The notes under the pieces are model-generated. The model was not told the origin of the DNA, did no database searches, and saw only the letters and a program-made list of their open reading frames with translations. A DNA stretch of 15,685 nt, taken from contig JAENVX010000129.1 of the NCBI GenBank assembly GCA_016650355.1, forward strand, positions 1 through 15,685, written 5' to 3'. This DNA comes from Bacteroidia bacterium (GTDB lineage: Bacteria > Bacteroidota > Bacteroidia > Cytophagales > Cyclobacteriaceae). A program made the position numbers and the translations under genes. Shown here one piece after another: positions 13,124 through 15,685 of this stretch (the stretch's first letter is position 1; each line of letters begins with the position of its first letter).

Positions 13124-14770
13124 CTATTGGAGGTTTAGGATTTTCTTGTACTGATTAGAGTCATTCAAAACGGCAATTGACTTTTTTACTTCCTCATCAT
13201 ATTTGAATGCTACTTCAACAGCACCCTTTTCAAGATAATACCTTGAAGCAATGTCTTCTTCCAGAAGTAATTTAATCTGATCTTTGAAGGTGATCAAATC
13301 ATTCTTTCTACTTTCTGCAAGTTTTATGTCAATCTGATCAAGTTGAATTTTAAGATCGGCATAGTATCGTTCTTTCTTGGCTTCGGTAGTAAACATCGCT
13401 AACCTTTTTTCCAATTCCGATCTATAATTGTACGATCTATTTTTCATCCAGTTAACAAATTCTTGATATTCCTGATCTGTTAAGCTAAACTCAGCAGCGG
13501 GGGTAAGTGTTGTATGTTGTGACGCGTACAGTGTTGCAAAGTCAAAAAGATGGCCATTGATGTAAAGCGTATGTGTGATCGATGCTTTGTCAGTAACTTT
13601 AATAGTAATATCAGGGTCAATTCCACCACCATCAAATACATTTCTGCCACGGGAAGTTTTGAATTCTTTCTTCAGAGAATCAGGTATTGACTCCACGCTT
13701 CCATCTTCTCGTCTATGCGAGTAATCCAGCACCTGTATGCAGCGCCCGGTAGGTGTGTAGTATTTTGCGGTAGTGATTTTAATTTGAGAATTGTAGGAGA
13801 GAGGTCTGCTTAACTGAACCAGACCTTTTCCGTAAGACTTTTCACCTATAATGATAGCCCTATCATAATCCTGTAAGGTGCCGGCTACAATCTCTGATGC
13901 AGAGGCACTGCCTCGATCAATCAAAACGGCAACTGGAATATCAAGATCTACCGGGTTATTTAATGTTTCGTAATGGATATTGCTATCTGCTACTTTGCCT
14001 TTTGTAGTTACTACTTTTTTTCCTTTTGGAATAAAGATGTTGCAAATATTAACAGCTTCAAAGAGTAGTCCTCCGGGATTGCCACGCAGATCAAGAATAA
14101 TGCTCTTTGCTCCTTTTTCTTTTAGAGCAACGACTGCATTTTTAACTTCTTTGCCAGCCTCAGGTGTGAAGTCAGTCAATTGAACAAAGCCAACATCGCT
14201 GCTTACCATTCCATAGTAGGGAACATTACTTATTTTGATTTTCTCTCTCTTGAATTCCAATCTAATAGGTTGATCAAGCCCAATCCGCTTCACTGTTAAC
14301 ACTACTGAAGTTCCTACCTGGCCTCGCATGAGATGATTTGCTTCCTCCTGGGTTATTTTTGATAGATCCACCTCATCCATCCTAAGTACTTCATCACCAA
14401 TTTTCAATCCGTTTTTAAAAGCGGGATATCCCTCATAGACCAGTGTCACAACAGTCCGGTTTCCTATCTCACGCGTTACTGCTCCGATCCCGCCATACTG
14501 GCCAGTGTTTAATGTGCGATAATTTTCGACTTCATCTTCAGCAATATAATTTGTATATGGATCGAGGGAGTTAAGCATAGCGTCAATTCCTGTGCGGATA
14601 AGTTTGTTGGGATTGATTTCATCCACATACAATGCATTCACTTCCTTAAAAAGCGAGGCGAAAATATCCAGGTTCTTGGCAATTTCGAAGTAACGTTCTG
14701 CTGGAGGGGTAAAGGAGAGTAGTCCGAGAATTACAAAAGGAAGCGAAAATAGGACGATCTTTTTTTTCAT
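13124..14770 (-). CDS. S41 family C-terminal processing peptidase
   Basis: This 548-residue protease of the CtpA/Prc family has an N-terminal hydrophobic signal or anchor (IVLFSLPFVILGLLSF, residues 5-20), an N-terminal helical region ending in LNSLDPYTNYI, a PDZ domain (about 90-175, with GGIGAV and GLKIGDEVLRMDEVDL), and the S41 core. The catalytic serine is S290 in GSASASEIVAG and the lysine is K315 in GEKSYGKGLVQ, 25 residues apart as in Prc. ILDLRGNPGGLL at 226-236 is the usual strand before the active site. The C-terminal 150 residues (TDQEYQEFVNWMK onward) are helical and charged, as in many Bacteroidetes members. It should degrade or trim proteins in the periplasm. An alpha/beta hydrolase gene follows 5 bp downstream. 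No TAnnTTTG element is evident upstream, but an inverted repeat lies 83 bp before the start. Confidence 0.93.
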   Translation of the reverse strand: MKKKIVLFSLPFVILGLLSFTPPAERYFEIAKNLDIFASLFKEVNALYVDEINPNKLIRTGIDAMLNSLDPYTNYIAEDEVENYRTLNTGQYGGIGAVTREIGNRTVVTLVYEGYPAFKNGLKIGDEVLRMDEVDLSKITQEEANHLMRGQVGTSVVLTVKRIGLDQPIRLEFKREKIKISNVPYYGMVSSDVGFVQLTDFTPEAGKEVKNAVVALKEKGAKSIILDLRGNPGGLLFEAVNICNIFIPKGKKVVTTKGKVADSNIHYETLNNPVDLDIPVAVLIDRGSASASEIVAGTLQDYDRAIIIGEKSYGKGLVQLSRPLSYNSQIKITTAKYYTPTGRCIQVLDYSHRREDGSVESIPDSLKKEFKTSRGRNVFDGGGIDPDITIKVTDKASITHTLYINGHLFDFATLYASQHTTLTPAAEFSLTDQEYQEFVNWMKNRSYNYRSELEKRLAMFTTEAKKERYYADLKIQLDQIDIKLAESRKNDLITFKDQIKLLLEEDIASRYYLEKGAVEVAFKYDEEVKKSIAVLNDSNQYKKILNLQ

Positions 14771-14852
14771 TTAGGAATTATTATGGCTCTTGGGTACGAA
14801 CGTAATTCATTTGGTTTTGGTGCAATTTACCTGAATTTAGTTTGATACTCCT

Positions 14853-14868
14853 GTGGAATAAATTCCAC
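14853..14868. repeat. Perfect inverted repeat upstream of the S41 protease gene
   Basis: GTGGAAT (14853-14859) and ATTCCAC (14862-14868) are perfect inverted arms with a 2-bp spacer. No T run follows on either strand, so it is unlikely to be a terminator. Its size and place, 83 bp before the protease start codon, fit a dimeric regulator's site. The remaining 245-bp gap holds only the putative terminator at 14949-15004 and no gene. Confidence 0.35.
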
Positions 14869-14948
14869 TTGTGCCGTATGTACCTGATAAATCAAAACTC
14901 TGAAACAACGCATCCCTTCATATTTGAGTCAACTTTGAAGCCTAATTC

Positions 14949-15004
14949 AAAAAAAACGTTCCAATGAATATTTCTTCAACATTGAAATTGAGATTCGTTT
15001 TTTA
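14949..15004 (-). terminator. Possible terminator of the M19 dipeptidase gene
   Basis: CGTTTTTT (14996-15003) and AAAAAACG (14951-14958) are inverted arms enclosing a second stem (ATTTC 14970-14974 with GAAAT 14984-14988). Read on the minus strand, the interrupted hairpin begins about 12 nt after the dipeptidase stop and ends in eight T residues. The stem is AT-rich and bulged, so the call is weak. Confidence 0.35.
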
Positions 15005-15015
15005 TGAAAAGTATA

Positions 15016-15685
15016 TTAATCAGCCCACGCTTTTCGTATAAAGCGCAGCCAGTTTCCCCCCATCACATTCTCAATATCAGGCTGGGTATAGCCCCGCTGT
15101 GAAAGAAGAGTTGAAATTTTTTGTATGTCAGCAATGGTTTCAATGTCGTATGGACTTTGCTCTTTTCCAAACGCACCATCTAGATCGGAACCAATGCCAA
15201 TGTGTAGGGCATTACCCGCAATCTGGCAAATATGATCATAGTTATCGATCAATTTATTAAGACTGCAATTCATTTCTCTTGGAGTGGATTTACGTTTTAT
15301 CCAACCGGGCACCACCATCCAAGCGTCCATCACACCGCCAATCACAGCACTTCGGTTAATGAGTTCTTTGATCATGTCATCACTTAACTGTCGATTGTGA
15401 TCAACGAGTGCTCTACAGTTATGATGGCTCGCCCAAAGATTTCCATTGAAGTGATTCAATGCTTCCCAAAAGCTATCATCGCAGAGGTGCGTGACATCAA
15501 GGATTATGTTGAGCCGTTCAATTTCTTTTAGCAAGTCCTTTCCTAGAGTACCCAGTCCGCCTGTAGCATTAGTGCCTTGTGCATACCTACCTGGTCCGTA
15601 GTGAGCTGGGCCAATGGCGCGGAGACCTTGTCTATAAGATTTTTCGAGATGTTTTGGCGTACGTATGGAATCTGCGCCTTCTAGA
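15016..15685 (-). CDS. Membrane dipeptidase (peptidase M19), C-terminal part
   Basis: The frame runs from TAA at 15016-15018 to the right edge, giving 222 residues without the N-terminal part. The zinc dipeptidase family is recognised from EGADS (metal-bridging glutamate) near the edge, RAIGPAHYGPGRYA, LNIILDVTHLCD with a metal-binding histidine, WASHHNCRAL with the second histidine, and GIGSDLDG with the catalytic aspartate. The stretch DAWMVVPGW and the end NVMGGNWLRF are also typical. The first HxD zinc ligands lie outside the window. A TTG at 15532-15534 is internal, not a start, since family-conserved sequence precedes it. The enzyme hydrolyses dipeptides; some relatives act on D-amino-acid-containing dipeptides. 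Location is unknown because the N-terminus is missing. It is separated from the S41 operon by 245 bp and probably transcribed on its own. Confidence 0.92.
   Translation of the reverse strand, partial: LEGADSIRTPKHLEKSYRQGLRAIGPAHYGPGRYAQGTNATGGLGTLGKDLLKEIERLNIILDVTHLCDDSFWEALNHFNGNLWASHHNCRALVDHNRQLSDDMIKELINRSAVIGGVMDAWMVVPGWIKRKSTPREMNCSLNKLIDNYDHICQIAGNALHIGIGSDLDGAFGKEQSPYDIETIADIQKISTLLSQRGYTQPDIENVMGGNWLRFIRKAWAD

Noticed and set aside
1..15685. A defence island, CRISPR array, prophage, transposon or biosynthetic cluster
   Set aside because: No regularly spaced repeats, transposase, integrase, tRNA-anchored att sites or nuclease/reverse-transcriptase genes were seen; the recognisable genes are typical chromosomal Bacteroidetes genes.

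Overview
The window looks like ordinary chromosome from a Bacteroidetes bacterium, probably of the Cytophagales/Cyclobacteriaceae type (inferred by eye, no search was run). The reasons are: type III glutamine synthetase, a PdeM-type phosphoesterase, a GIN-domain (DUF2807) surface protein, signal peptides ending in AQ, short lipoprotein signals, lack of Shine-Dalgarno sequences before most starts, and several TAnnTTTG promoter elements of the Bacteroidetes sigma factor. I see no mobile element, CRISPR array, tRNA, rRNA, toxin-antitoxin pair or recognisable defence locus.

Layout. 1-285: 3' end of an unidentified secreted-looking protein. 303-1715 (-): PiT-family phosphate transporter, with a direct-repeat, Pho-box-like site upstream. 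1994-3765 (+): PdeM-like metallophosphoesterase overlapping a CapA-family protein by 4 bp. 3804-6381 (-): LtaS-like membrane sulfatase-fold enzyme followed by a small beta-barrel-like protein. 6503-8203 (+): lipoprotein amidohydrolase of the YtcJ type. 8250-8642 (-): TerB-like protein. 8798-9478 (+): GIN-domain protein. 9479-10006: a 528-bp stretch with a possible 55-aa gene, several inverted repeats and the glutamine synthetase promoter. 10007-12169 (+): glutamine synthetase III. 12225-14770 (-): S41 protease and alpha/beta hydrolase in one unit. 15016-15685 (-): C-terminal part of an M19 dipeptidase running off the right edge.

Most genes sit in convergent or divergent pairs with very short gaps, and three terminators are shared with, or lie inside, the ends of neighbouring genes. 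Themes are nutrient uptake and assimilation (phosphate, ammonium, peptides) and envelope proteins. The genes do not form one pathway.

I did not find a convincing new multi-gene system. The observations most worth a second look are regulatory: a Pho-box-like 11-bp direct repeat before the phosphate transporter, a GGGTAA-N4-TTACCC palindrome at about -41 of the predicted glutamine synthetase start site, a probably leaderless PdeM transcript, and a possible small protein in the glutamine synthetase upstream region.
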